A program made the translations under genes and the position numbers. Positions 50,595 to 58,363 of a stretch of 64,000 bases of DNA are shown here, one piece after another; within the stretch, counting starts at the first letter, position 1; every line of letters begins with the position of its first letter. Under the pieces are notes generated by a model. It was not told the DNA's origin, did not search any database, and saw only the letters and a list, made by a program, of their open reading frames with translations. Origin of the DNA: Oscillibacter sp. (GTDB lineage Bacteria > Bacillota > Clostridia > Oscillospirales > Oscillospiraceae); assembly GCA_003539495.1 (NCBI GenBank), contig DPPB01000012.1:62001-126000 (forward strand), in the 5' to 3' direction.

Positions 50595-50605
50595 GGGCCA
50601 CCATA
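50595..50605. repeat. Right attachment core of the cotJC element (attR)
   Basis: GGGCCACCATA, identical and in the same orientation as 38003-38013. To its right is the 5' part of cotJC. Confidence 0.88.
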
Positions 50606-50688
50606 CTGGCTGATTATAACAGCTGCCAGCTTAGGGTTGGGGTTTGCGATGCGCACGGGGTACTGCAGCTTTTTTTCATATACAAACA

Positions 50689-51153
50689 TCAGCTATTTCC
50701 TCCTTCATCCCAGGGCCACGGATCATGGAGCCAGCGGTAGCTCCCGGGCGTTATATCGGTTTGCAGCACCGGCCCATAGGTCTCCTGGTAGCGCTTGCGT
50801 CCCTCTTGAGCCAGAGCAATATAGCTCCAATACAGCTCCAGCGCTTCCTTGTCGTCGGCATGGGTCGTCAGGTATAGCCCCAACTCATCCACAGCAAAAT
50901 CCAGGGCCATCAGCTCAGAAAGCGCACTGTTTACGGCTGGAAATCGGCTTTTTAATTCCCGATGAAATGGCAGGTCCAAACCGGGAAACAGCGTTCCCTG
51001 CTGCAGCGCCTCACGCCGGTCATACTGCTTGGGATTCTTGCCCTGCATGGGGATATAGGGAAAAGCCAACGATGCACAAGCGCCGGGCAATGATCCCTGC
51101 TGCGTCGAGCAATTGGCCGTCTCCATTCCAGCAACTGATTTTTCCGAATACAA
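50689..51153 (-). CDS. CotJA-CotJB fusion, spore-coat proteins
   Basis: 154 aa from a TTG at 51153, eight bases after GGAGG. Residues about 25-60 are CotJA-like (LAFPYIPMQ ... YDRREALQQGTLFPGLDLPF) and residues about 75-150 are CotJB-like (DFAVDELGLYLTTHADDKEALELY, ending in the typical WLHDPWPWDE). In most spore formers these are two genes followed by cotJC; here they form one frame with a linker of about ten residues. Coat proteins under sigma-E in Bacillus. The upstream frame from the TTG at 51195 lacks a ribosome-binding site. A sigma-E-like -10 CATAAAAT lies upstream (minus strand, about 51198-51205) without a clear -35. Confidence 0.85.
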   Translation of the reverse strand: MYSEKSVAGMETANCSTQQGSLPGACASLAFPYIPMQGKNPKQYDRREALQQGTLFPGLDLPFHRELKSRFPAVNSALSELMALDFAVDELGLYLTTHADDKEALELYWSYIALAQEGRKRYQETYGPVLQTDITPGSYRWLHDPWPWDEGGNS

Positions 51154-51310
51154 ATATTTCTCCTCCTCATAGGCTTCTGTTCCCCTTGGGAACAATCCAT
51201 TTTATGCCGCGGCGAAAGAATAGGGGACAGGGGATTCCAAAATGCCGCCCAATATGATAGAATAGCTTTGAAGCAAGGCGCATATATTGACCCGAAAGGG
51301 GTGCTGCGCT

Positions 51311-52033
51311 GTGATCGTGTTGATGAAGAAAAGGACGGCCGCTGTGATTTGCGGTGCAATGGCTTTGGTGGCTGCCGTGGTGTGTGTTTTTGCCGCGCAT
51401 CGGGACAAGCCGGTGATCTCTCCGGAACCGGTCACCGCACAGACGGTACTGGTGATAGATGCCGGCCACGGCGGCGAGGATGGCGGGGCCGTGGCCGCAT
51501 CCGGCGTACCGGAAAGCACTATCAATTTGGCCATTGCGCAAAAAACACAGCTGCTGCTTGCCTTTGTAGGCCAGGTGACCATCATGACCCGGGAAGGGGA
51601 GGAGGCCATATATTCTCCGGATGCGCAGACCCTGCGGGAGAAAAAGGTATCCGACCTGTCCAACCGGGTCAAGCTGGTGAATGAAACCGCCGGGAGCATA
51701 CTCCTCAGCATCCATCAAAACAGCCTGCCCGGCAGCAAGGTGCGCGGCGCGCAGGTCTTTTATAACGCCGTGGAGCCGGCCCAGCAGATGGCCGTTTCCG
51801 TGCAGCAGGCGCTAAACAGCGCCGTTAACCATGGCAGTGGAAAAAATGCAAAGCAGATGGATGATTCCATATATCTCATGAAGAATATCTGCAGTCCCGG
51901 GATCCTGGTGGAGTGCGGATTTCTATCCAGCCCTGCAGAAGCGGAGCTTCTGCAAACGGACGATCACCAGCGGCGCCTTTCCGCCGCTATCGTGTCCGGA
52001 TATTTACAGAGCAGAACGGAGAAGCGATCATGA
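51311..52033 (+). CDS. cwlD: N-acetylmuramoyl-L-alanine amidase CwlD
   Basis: 240 aa. Helps make muramic-lactam in the spore cortex. N-terminal signal anchor (about residues 5-25), amidase_3 domain with IDAGHGGEDGG (zinc His and Glu, about 50-60), SIHQNS (about 131-136) and VECGFLSSP (about 200-208). GTG at 51311 with AAAGGGG about nine bases upstream. TTG at 51287 is less likely. GAATA and CATATATT with 16 bp between them precede the gene and resemble a sporulation (sigma-G or sigma-E) promoter weakly. Confidence 0.92.
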   Translation: MIVLMKKRTAAVICGAMALVAAVVCVFAAHRDKPVISPEPVTAQTVLVIDAGHGGEDGGAVAASGVPESTINLAIAQKTQLLLAFVGQVTIMTREGEEAIYSPDAQTLREKKVSDLSNRVKLVNETAGSILLSIHQNSLPGSKVRGAQVFYNAVEPAQQMAVSVQQALNSAVNHGSGKNAKQMDDSIYLMKNICSPGILVECGFLSSPAEAELLQTDDHQRRLSAAIVSGYLQSRTEKRS

Positions 52034-53400
52034 AGGCGAAAACTATATTCTATTGCACAGAGTGCGGAAATGAGACGCCCAAGTGGGCGGGGCGCTGCAG
52101 CGCCTGCGGCGCTTGGAACTCCATTGTAGAGCAGCCGGAGGAAAGGCGTCCCTCCGGCAAGGCAAAGAATCTTTTAAATAGATTACCTGTAAAGGCAGAA
52201 AGCATTACAGATTTGCGTGAGGATGAGGAGATCCGATTCTCCACCGGCATGGGCGAACTGGATCGCGTTTTGGGCGGCGGTGCCGTAAAGGGATCTCTGG
52301 TTCTGGTAGGCGGCGCTCCGGGTATCGGCAAATCCACCCTGATGCTGCAGATTTGCAAGAAGCTGGGAGAGCAGTTTCGTGTATTATATATATCCGGAGA
52401 GGAATCCGTCCACCAACTGAAGCTGCGCGCCAAGCGGCTGCAGGCAGAGAGCAGCAGCCTTTACGTCCTTTCCGAGACGAATTTAGGCGATGTGCTGGAG
52501 TGTGTGCAGCAGGAGCAGCCGGATGTCCTTATCGTGGACTCCATCCAGACCCTGTATAACGACGAGTTGAATTCTCCGGCGGGCAGTGTGGGCCAGGTGA
52601 AGGATTGTACCATGAAGCTGATGCAGCTGGCCAAAGAGGGAAACGTGACCGTTTTCGTTATAGGCCATGTGAATAAAGACGGCTTCATCGCCGGACCAAA
52701 GGTCCTGGAGCACATGGTGGATTGCGTCCTATACTTTGAGGGGGAGCAGCACATGGCCTATCGAATCCTCCGTGCCGCCAAAAATCGTTTCGGCGCCACC
52801 AACGAGATCGGCGTATTTGAGATGTTGGATATCGGCTTGCGAGAGGTAGAGAATCCCTCGGAAATGCTGCTCTCCGGTCGTCCCGAGGATGCTCCCGGCT
52901 CCTGTGTTACCTGTGTGATGGAGGGCGCACGGCCGGTCCTTGCCGAGGTGCAGGCCCTGGTGGCCCCGTCCAACGCCAATTATCCCCGCCGCACCTGTAA
53001 CGGCTTGGACTCCAACCGGGCTGCCATGCTCCTGGCGGTACTGGAAAAACGCGGCGGGCTAAAGGTCTCCCAGTGCGATGCATACTTCAATATCATCGGC
53101 GGACTGACCTTGGACGAGCCTGCCTCTGATTTGGCTGTTCTGACCGCCGTTGCTTCTAGCTATCTGGATAAGCCTATCCCCACTAAACTGGCAGCCATGG
53201 GTGAGGTGGGGCTTTCCGGTGAAATACGCAGCATCAACCACATAGAGCAGCGCCTTGCTGAGGTACAGCGCCTGGGCTTTACCCGGTGCATTGTCCCGGC
53301 ACAGCAGGCGGATAAGCTTCGTACATTAGGAAAACTGCAGCTGATCCCGGCAAAAAATGTTGGTCAAGCCCTCCGGCTCCTTGCCCACGACGAATTATAA
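52030..53400 (+). CDS. radA: DNA repair protein RadA
   Basis: 456 aa. RecA-like branch-migration helicase. N-terminal zinc finger CTECG ... CSACG, Walker A GGAPGIGKSTLML (about 93-105), the RadA motif KNRFG (about 250-254) and a C-terminal Lon-protease-like domain (about 290-456). The start overlaps the cwlD stop by four bases; the pairing of a sporulation hydrolase with radA is unusual but clear. A frame from 51913 is an overlap shadow. Confidence 0.96.
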   Translation: MKAKTIFYCTECGNETPKWAGRCSACGAWNSIVEQPEERRPSGKAKNLLNRLPVKAESITDLREDEEIRFSTGMGELDRVLGGGAVKGSLVLVGGAPGIGKSTLMLQICKKLGEQFRVLYISGEESVHQLKLRAKRLQAESSSLYVLSETNLGDVLECVQQEQPDVLIVDSIQTLYNDELNSPAGSVGQVKDCTMKLMQLAKEGNVTVFVIGHVNKDGFIAGPKVLEHMVDCVLYFEGEQHMAYRILRAAKNRFGATNEIGVFEMLDIGLREVENPSEMLLSGRPEDAPGSCVTCVMEGARPVLAEVQALVAPSNANYPRRTCNGLDSNRAAMLLAVLEKRGGLKVSQCDAYFNIIGGLTLDEPASDLAVLTAVASSYLDKPIPTKLAAMGEVGLSGEIRSINHIEQRLAEVQRLGFTRCIVPAQQADKLRTLGKLQLIPAKNVGQALRLLAHDEL

Positions 53401-53424
53401 GTAAGGCGCGCATACCCTAAGCAC

Positions 53425-53464
53425 AAAAACTGCTCCGTATGGCAATGTCATACGGAGCAGTTTT
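53425..53464. terminator. Bidirectional terminator between radA and the convergent small gene
   Basis: Perfect 16-bp stem AAAACTGCTCCGTATG with its complement and a 7-base loop. Confidence 0.85.
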
Positions 53465-53466
53465 GC

Positions 53467-53757
53467 TTACTTTTTTTCTTTTAAATTCTGATCCAGCGGC
53501 TTCTTCCCGGCCACGGCACGGTAGTGGTTGATCTTATCCACCCGGCGCTGGTGCTTCATGGCCTTAGCCTTGTCCTTGGCCTTCTTTTCACGCATCTGCC
53601 GGTCCTTTTGCTTTTTCTCCCAGTATTCATTTTTTTCATCGTTTTCGAGATCCTTATACTTTTCCGGGTGGCGGGCCCAATCGATCCGGTAATAGAGCAG
53701 GCCAAAGAAAAGCAGCGCACCCACCCCGATAACAGCGTAAAAGAATATATCCCACAT
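53467..53757 (-). CDS. Small membrane-anchored basic protein, unknown
   Basis: 96 aa. One N-terminal membrane segment (about residues 3-22) and then a highly charged stretch (about 25-80, rich in Lys, Glu, Arg and Asp) likely to form a helix or coiled coil, ending QNLKEKK. AAGGAGG precedes the ATG. No family recognised. Confidence 0.75.
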   Translation of the reverse strand: MWDIFFYAVIGVGALLFFGLLYYRIDWARHPEKYKDLENDEKNEYWEKKQKDRQMREKKAKDKAKAMKHQRRVDKINHYRAVAGKKPLDQNLKEKK

Positions 53758-53851
53758 AGCCCAACCTCCTTAAGTATTGTTTATAGTATACAGCATGGGC
53801 AGGCGGATTACAAGACAATTCTTATATTCCTCCATAGTGGAAGAATTCCTG

Positions 53852-53880
53852 TTGTTTTTATCGTAAATTGGGCGTATAAT
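53852..53880 (+). promoter_or_regulatory. Promoter of ptb
   Basis: TTGTTT (53852-53857), 17-bp spacer, TATAAT (53875-53880); transcription would start near 53887. Confidence 0.65.
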
Positions 53881-53887
53881 CAGCTTA

Positions 53888-53957
53888 TACCATCGATTGA
53901 CAGGGACAGAAACAGCTTTGCACCTGCCGGCGTATTTGCCCTTGTCAATCGATGGTA
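53888..53957 (+). promoter_or_regulatory. Long inverted repeat in the ptb leader
   Basis: TACCATCGATTGACAGGG (53888-53905) and CCCTTGTCAATCGATGGTA (53939-53957) are reverse complements except for one extra base. The repeat begins at the predicted first base of the transcript. It encloses about 33 bases with a G+C-rich segment. Confidence 0.7.
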
Positions 53958-53986
53958 ATAATCCTGCACACAGGGAGGAAGAAAGT

Positions 53987-54892
53987 ATGTTTACAACCTT
54001 TAAGGAAATCGAATCCTATGTTCTGTCTCAGAATATGAAAAAGCGCATTGCATTGGCCAATGCTCATGACGAGCCGGCACTGAGCGCCGTGGTCAATGCC
54101 AAGCGCAGAGGCGTGGTGGAAGGTACACTCATCGGCAAAAAGGCCGAGATCATCCAGATGCTCCACAACATGGGCGAAAGCGAAACTGACTATGAGATCA
54201 TCGACTTTGATGGTGAGGAGCTGGAATCCGCTAAGATTGCCATTAAGCTGGTGAAGGAAGGGAAGGCCGACATCCCCATGAAGGGCATCCTGCAGACCTC
54301 CAACTTTGCCCGTGCCATTCTGAACCGTGAGACAGGTCTGATTCCCGCCAGTGGCCGCCGTCTGGTGAGCCAGTGCGGCATTTTCGAGTACGAAGGCCGC
54401 TTTATCATGATCACCGACGCCGCTATCAATATCAATCCCGATGTGGAGACGCAGATCGGCATCGTAGAAAATGCCCTGCCCGTGGCCAAGGCCCTGGGCA
54501 ATGACTGCCCCAAGGTGGCCGTCCTCTCCGCCGTGGAGAATGTCACCGAAAAGATGGCCAGCACCGTCACCGCCGCTGAGATCGCCAAGCGCGGTGTTCC
54601 CGGCTGCATTATCTCCGGCCCTCTGGCCTTGGACGGCGCCATTTCCATGGAATCCGTGAAGCATAAGGCTATCCATGACCCTGTGGCCGGCCAGGCGGAC
54701 ATCCTGTTGGTTCCCTTCATCGAGATCGGTAATGTGCTCTACAAGGCCTGCACCTACATTGCCGGCAAGACCATGGCCAGCACCATCTGTGGCGCCTCCT
54801 GCCCGGTGGTCATCACCAGCCGTGCCGACACCCCCGACAGCAAGTATTATTCCATCCTCATGGCTGTCCTGCGCTGCATCAAGGGCTGCTAA
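53987..54892 (+). CDS. ptb: Phosphate acyltransferase, phosphate butyryltransferase type
   Basis: 301 aa, PTA_PTB family. Converts butyryl-CoA and phosphate to butyryl phosphate or, in related enzymes, uses other short acyl-CoAs. Motifs: ILQTSNFARAILNRETGL (about residues 103-120), VAVLSAVENVTEKM (about 178-191) and GPLALDGAIS (about 214-223). GGGAGGA precedes the ATG at 53987. No butyrate kinase gene is adjacent, so its partner lies elsewhere or the product feeds another pathway. A frame from 53897 starts inside the leader repeat. Confidence 0.85.
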   Translation: MFTTFKEIESYVLSQNMKKRIALANAHDEPALSAVVNAKRRGVVEGTLIGKKAEIIQMLHNMGESETDYEIIDFDGEELESAKIAIKLVKEGKADIPMKGILQTSNFARAILNRETGLIPASGRRLVSQCGIFEYEGRFIMITDAAININPDVETQIGIVENALPVAKALGNDCPKVAVLSAVENVTEKMASTVTAAEIAKRGVPGCIISGPLALDGAISMESVKHKAIHDPVAGQADILLVPFIEIGNVLYKACTYIAGKTMASTICGASCPVVITSRADTPDSKYYSILMAVLRCIKGC

Positions 54893-54899
54893 AGAAAAA

Positions 54900-54934
54900 T
54901 ATCGGGAGACGTTACGCCTCCCGATATTTTTTTA
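54900..54934 (+). terminator. Terminator after ptb
   Basis: 11-bp stem ATATCGGGAGa/cTCCCGATAT with an 8-base loop and a run of T. Confidence 0.85.
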
Positions 54935-55425
54935 TAAAAGAGGGGGGTAAGACCTCATTACCCGAAGCACTGGCCGCTCTCCGGTCGGTGCTTTCGGCTT
55001 TTTTGATGTTGCAGAGGGAAGAGGTCTTACAAAAAGAGGTGCTCAATGAGTTGTCCCGATGCGGTAAGAAAAACCAGCGTGTGTGTACACAGGCACACAC
55101 GGTGGTTTCGATAAACGTTGCTATCGTCAAGTAACTTTTCCGGTAGACGCTTTGCGTTCGTAGGCCACCGTGAATAACAAACTCAACAAGAACAATTATT
55201 TTGTTTAGTTGACGCTTGGGAAGCTGCATGGTAGAATTGAATCCAGCCGGGGGAGCCACAGCAGCCCCCGTTTCTTTTCACACTGTCAATTAAACAAAAT
55301 AAAAATTTTGTTTAATTAGAGGGAGGAGAATAGTACATATGGCTGGAAAAATGAAATATAACATGATATACTATTAAATAGAACATATAGCACAAATGAT
55401 ATAAATAACCCGGAGGTTTACCTAT
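54935..55425. other. Structured non-coding space upstream of xerC
   Basis: About 490 bases without a convincing gene but with dense pairing potential: an 84-bp unit bounded by GTAAGACCTC/GAGGTCTTAC (54947-55030) with an internal hairpin and T6; a 14-bp hairpin (55071-55108) whose 3' arm can instead pair with CCACCGTG at 55165-55172; hairpins at 55109-55126 and 55146-55158; a terminator-like hairpin CGGGGG/CCCCCG with T-rich tail (55248-55278); and a perfect A+T palindrome with 13-bp arms (55289-55317). A promoter-like pair TTGACG-17-TAGAAT lies at 55209-55237. A 12-codon frame (55339-55377) behind GGGAGGAG may be a leader peptide. I do not recognise a known RNA family. Confidence 0.5.
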
Positions 55426-56442
55426 ATGGCTATGGATTACCGCGCGGATTCGCCCAGGATCCTGCTGGAGTTTTTATCTTACCACGAGACGGTTAAGGCA
55501 CACTCACAAAAAACCGTTGATGAATACTATCTGGACCTTCGCAACTTTCTGCGGTACATCAAGCAGCTCCGCGAGCCGGAGCTTTCAGGTTATGAATTGG
55601 ATCAGATCGACATTCGTGACATTGGAATTGAGTTTATCCGATCCATCACGCTGACAGACGTTTACAGCTACCTGGCATACCTCAGCCGTGAGCGGCCTCA
55701 GCGGCCCAATAGCGAAAATTCTGCCAAAGGTCTTTCGGCGGCATCCCGGGCCCGGAAAGTTGCTACACTTCGTTCATTTTTTAACTATCTATGCAATAAG
55801 GTACACCTACTTCCGGAAAACCCAATCCGGGATATTGATTCGCCGAAAATAAAAAAATCCCTTCCCCACTACCTAACTCTGGATGAAAGCATACAGCTTT
55901 TGGAGAACGTGGACGGACTGAATCGGGAGCGTGATCTTTGCATCCTCACCTTTTTTCTGAACTGTGGTCTGCGGATCTCCGAGCTCATCGGTCTGAATCG
56001 ATCCGATATTCAGGATGATGCTCTCCGAGTGCTGGGCAAAGGCAACAAAGTACGCATTGTCTATCTGAATGAAGCCTGCAAGGATGCGCTGGACGCATAT
56101 TTGAAGGTGAGGCCCGTTATTGGCGGAAAAGATCAGGATGCTCTGTTTGTTTCCCGTAATCATCAAAGAATCAGCAGGGCCACCGTACACAACCTGGTAA
56201 AAAAACACCTGGCAGACGCCGGGCTGGACAGCCAGATGTATTCCGCACACAAGCTGCGCCATACCGCTGCAACTCTCATGCTGCAAAACGGCGTGGATGT
56301 GAAGGCCGTGCAGGAGGTTTTGGGGCACGAACACCTGAATACCACGGAGATTTATACGCATATTGACAACGAATCTCTGCGAATTGCCGCAAAGGCAAAC
56401 CCCTTGTCACACGTTAAAATCAAAGGAAAAATCGAGGATTAA
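55426..56442 (+). CDS. xerC: Tyrosine recombinase, XerC type
   Basis: 338 aa. N-terminal SAM-like DNA-binding domain (about 10-140, longer than usual) and a catalytic domain with the set Arg (GLRISELIG), Lys region, HKLRHTAATL, and LGHEHLNTTEIYTH holding His and the nucleophile Tyr. Together with the second enzyme at 58.4 kb it makes a likely XerC/XerD pair for chromosome dimer resolution. A role as an element integrase is not excluded, as the upstream space is unusual. GGAGG precedes the ATG. Confidence 0.82.
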   Translation: MAMDYRADSPRILLEFLSYHETVKAHSQKTVDEYYLDLRNFLRYIKQLREPELSGYELDQIDIRDIGIEFIRSITLTDVYSYLAYLSRERPQRPNSENSAKGLSAASRARKVATLRSFFNYLCNKVHLLPENPIRDIDSPKIKKSLPHYLTLDESIQLLENVDGLNRERDLCILTFFLNCGLRISELIGLNRSDIQDDALRVLGKGNKVRIVYLNEACKDALDAYLKVRPVIGGKDQDALFVSRNHQRISRATVHNLVKKHLADAGLDSQMYSAHKLRHTAATLMLQNGVDVKAVQEVLGHEHLNTTEIYTHIDNESLRIAAKANPLSHVKIKGKIED

Positions 56443-56505
56443 CCACTCTTCCTTTACGCTCCTCCCTGCTACCGGAAATATTATGCGGGCAGACACGGTC
56501 AAATC

Positions 56506-56534
56506 TTGACTTTATTCTTTAAATGATGTACCAT
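56506..56534 (+). promoter_or_regulatory. Promoter of the transketolase genes
   Basis: TTGACT (56506-56511), 17-bp spacer, TACCAT (56529-56534). Confidence 0.6.
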
Positions 56535-56570
56535 ATTTTTGTATGCATTATATTGAATTGGAGGTTTCTC

Positions 56571-57380
56571 ATGAATACGGCTGAACTTTCCAAAATCTGC
56601 AGGCAGGTGCGCCGCGACATCATCACCATGACGGCCAATGCCGGCAGTGGGCATCCCGGTGGGTCCCTTTCTGCCGTGGAGCTTATGACCAGCGTTTTTT
56701 ATAACCACATGCGGCTGGACCCCAAGAATCCCAAGTGGGATGGACGGGACCGCTTTGTGCTCAGCAAGGGCCACAGCGCCCCTTGCTACTACGCGGTTTT
56801 GGCCAGCCTTGGTTTTATTGATCGCAGCGAATATGCCAATTTCCGCCAGCTCCACAGCATCCTTCAGGGGCACCCGGACTGCAAGAAAGTCCCCGGTGTG
56901 GATGCTTCCACCGGTTCCTTGGGACAGGGCTGCTCCATTGCTGTGGGTATGGCCCTGGGCGCTAAGAAGCTGGGCAAGGACACACAGGTCTTTACATTGC
57001 TGGGTGACGGCGAGTGCCAGGAAGGGCAGATTTGGGAGGCATTTATGTCAGCCGCCCATTATAAGCTGGACAATCTGACGGTTATGATCGATAACAACGG
57101 CCTGCAGATCGATGGCAGCAACGACGAGGTTATGTCCCTGGGCAATTTGCCCGCCAAGCTAAAAGCCTTTGGCTTTGATCTGTACGAGATCAACGGCCAT
57201 GACCTGGATGCCATTGAGGCAGCTTTGGCCGCACCTCATACGCCCGACGTGCCCAAGTGTATCCTGGCGCACACGGTCAAGGGCAAGGGCGTTTCCTTTA
57301 TGGAAAATCAGGTGGGCTGGCATGGCAAGGCGCCCAACGCCGAGCAGCGCGAGCAAGCATTGAAGGAACTGGAGGGCTGA
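56571..57380 (+). CDS. Transketolase, N-terminal subunit
   Basis: 269 aa. Carries the thiamine-diphosphate-binding half: ANAGSGHPGGSLS (about residues 20-32), LSKGHSAP (about 63-70), and GDGECQEGQIWEA with NNGLQIDG. In many anaerobes transketolase is split into two genes; the pair forms the pentose-phosphate enzyme. The ATG at 56571 follows GGAGG. An upstream in-frame ATG at 56523 overlaps the promoter. Confidence 0.93.
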   Translation: MNTAELSKICRQVRRDIITMTANAGSGHPGGSLSAVELMTSVFYNHMRLDPKNPKWDGRDRFVLSKGHSAPCYYAVLASLGFIDRSEYANFRQLHSILQGHPDCKKVPGVDASTGSLGQGCSIAVGMALGAKKLGKDTQVFTLLGDGECQEGQIWEAFMSAAHYKLDNLTVMIDNNGLQIDGSNDEVMSLGNLPAKLKAFGFDLYEINGHDLDAIEAALAAPHTPDVPKCILAHTVKGKGVSFMENQVGWHGKAPNAEQREQALKELEG

Positions 57381-57384
57381 AACC

Positions 57385-58311
57385 ATGAGTGAAAAAATCG
57401 CAACCCGTGAAGCTTACGGCAAGGCTCTTGTAGAGCTGGGTGCCGCCAATGACAAGATCGTTGTTCTGGATGCTGATTTGGCCGGCGCTACCATGACCAA
57501 GTATTTCAAGGCCGCCTATCCCGATCGTTTCTTTGATTGCGGCATTGCTGAGTGCAATATGATGGACATCGGTGCAGGCCTTTCCACCATGGGTCTCATC
57601 CCCTTCTGCTCCACCTTCGCCATGTTCGGTGCGGGCCGGGCCTACGAGCAGATCCGCAACTCCATTGCCTACCCCAAGTTCAATGTAAAGATCTGCTGTT
57701 CCCACGCCGGCGTTTCCGTGGGTGAGGACGGCGGCAGCCATCAGTGCCTGGAGGACATCGGACTTATGCGGCTGATTCCCGGGATGACGCTCATTGTTCC
57801 CGCCGACGCCAAGGAAGCCCGCAAGGCTACCTTGGCCTTGGCCGAGTTCCAGGGGCCTGCCTATATGCGCACCGCCCGCCTGGCCACCCCGGTGTTTGAG
57901 GAGGACTATCCCTTTGAGATCGGTAAGGCCAATGTGCTTCGTGAGGGTAAGGACGTGGCTATTTTTGCCTGCGGCCTGATGGTAGCCGAGGCTTTGAAGG
58001 CGGCCGAGCTGCTGGCCGATGAGGGTGTGGATGCGGCAGTCATCAACGTACACACCATCAAGCCCATCGATACCGCCTGCGTCACGGAATATGCGCAGAA
58101 GTGCGGCAAGGTAGTCACCGTAGAGGAGCATAGCGTCATCGGCGGTTTGGGCGACGCTGTGGCCGAGGTCCTCATGGGCAAGGTCAACTGCAAGTTCAAG
58201 AAGATCGGCGTAAATGACCAGTTCGGTCAATCCGGCAAGGCAGCTGACGTACTGCGAGAGTATGGGCTTACCGGTGAGCAAATTGCGGCCTCCATCAAGG
58301 AAGTTCTCTGA
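57385..58311 (+). CDS. Transketolase, C-terminal subunit
   Basis: 308 aa. Pyrimidine-binding and C-terminal domains: CGIAECNMMDIGAGLS near residue 52, CSTFAMFGAGRAYEQIRN near 75, and a transketolase C-terminal domain (about 185-300). Four bases after the N-terminal subunit stop, so co-translated. Confidence 0.93.
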   Translation: MSEKIATREAYGKALVELGAANDKIVVLDADLAGATMTKYFKAAYPDRFFDCGIAECNMMDIGAGLSTMGLIPFCSTFAMFGAGRAYEQIRNSIAYPKFNVKICCSHAGVSVGEDGGSHQCLEDIGLMRLIPGMTLIVPADAKEARKATLALAEFQGPAYMRTARLATPVFEEDYPFEIGKANVLREGKDVAIFACGLMVAEALKAAELLADEGVDAAVINVHTIKPIDTACVTEYAQKCGKVVTVEEHSVIGGLGDAVAEVLMGKVNCKFKKIGVNDQFGQSGKAADVLREYGLTGEQIAASIKEVL

Positions 58312-58320
58312 AGTATAACA

Positions 58321-58357
58321 AAAAACTCCCGACGGATTTTATCCGTCGGGAGTTTTT
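58321..58357. terminator. Bidirectional terminator between transketolase and xerD
   Basis: Perfect 17-bp stem with A and T runs on the outer ends and a 3-base loop, between convergent genes. Confidence 0.88.
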
Positions 58358-58363
58358 CTGCGT

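Larger units (their letters stand above)
38003..50605. mobile_element. Skin-like 12.6-kb intervening element in cotJC
   Basis: Bounded by 11-bp direct repeats (38003-38013 and 50595-50605) that lie at the same codon of cotJC. Excision would remove 12,592 bp and restore the gene. Contents from the left: SpoIVCA-type serine recombinase, a small overlapping gene, remnants of a decayed mobile element, then apparently normal genes from a DUF1858 gene to sigE. Joined ends give TAGTTTATTG, 20 bases, CAATAAACTA, an attP-like inverted repeat centred on the core. The element is either a large skin-type element that carries or captured core genes, or a smaller one whose halves were separated by chromosomal rearrangement. 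The attachment logic is visible; activity is inferred. Confidence 0.8.
50576..50689 (-). pseudogene. cotJC: cotJC, 5' part (split spore-coat gene)
   Basis: Encodes MFVYEKKLQYPVRIANPN and continues to IISQYGGP, the exact N-terminus expected for CotJC, 31-32 codons. After the shared core (50595-50605) the frame enters element DNA and stops six codons later at TAG (50576-50578). The start overlaps the stop of the cotJA-cotJB fusion gene by one base (TGATG). This half has promoter and ribosome-binding context; the other half, at 37.5 kb, has none. Confidence 0.93.

Noticed and set aside
54912..55259. 115-aa minus-strand frame in the ptb-xerC space
   Set aside because: Crosses a terminator and several hairpins, no ribosome-binding site, no family likeness.
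55289..55317. A+T palindrome near xerC considered as a dif or att site
   Set aside because: Perfect symmetry and lack of the dif arms do not fit a Xer site; kept only as an unexplained palindrome.
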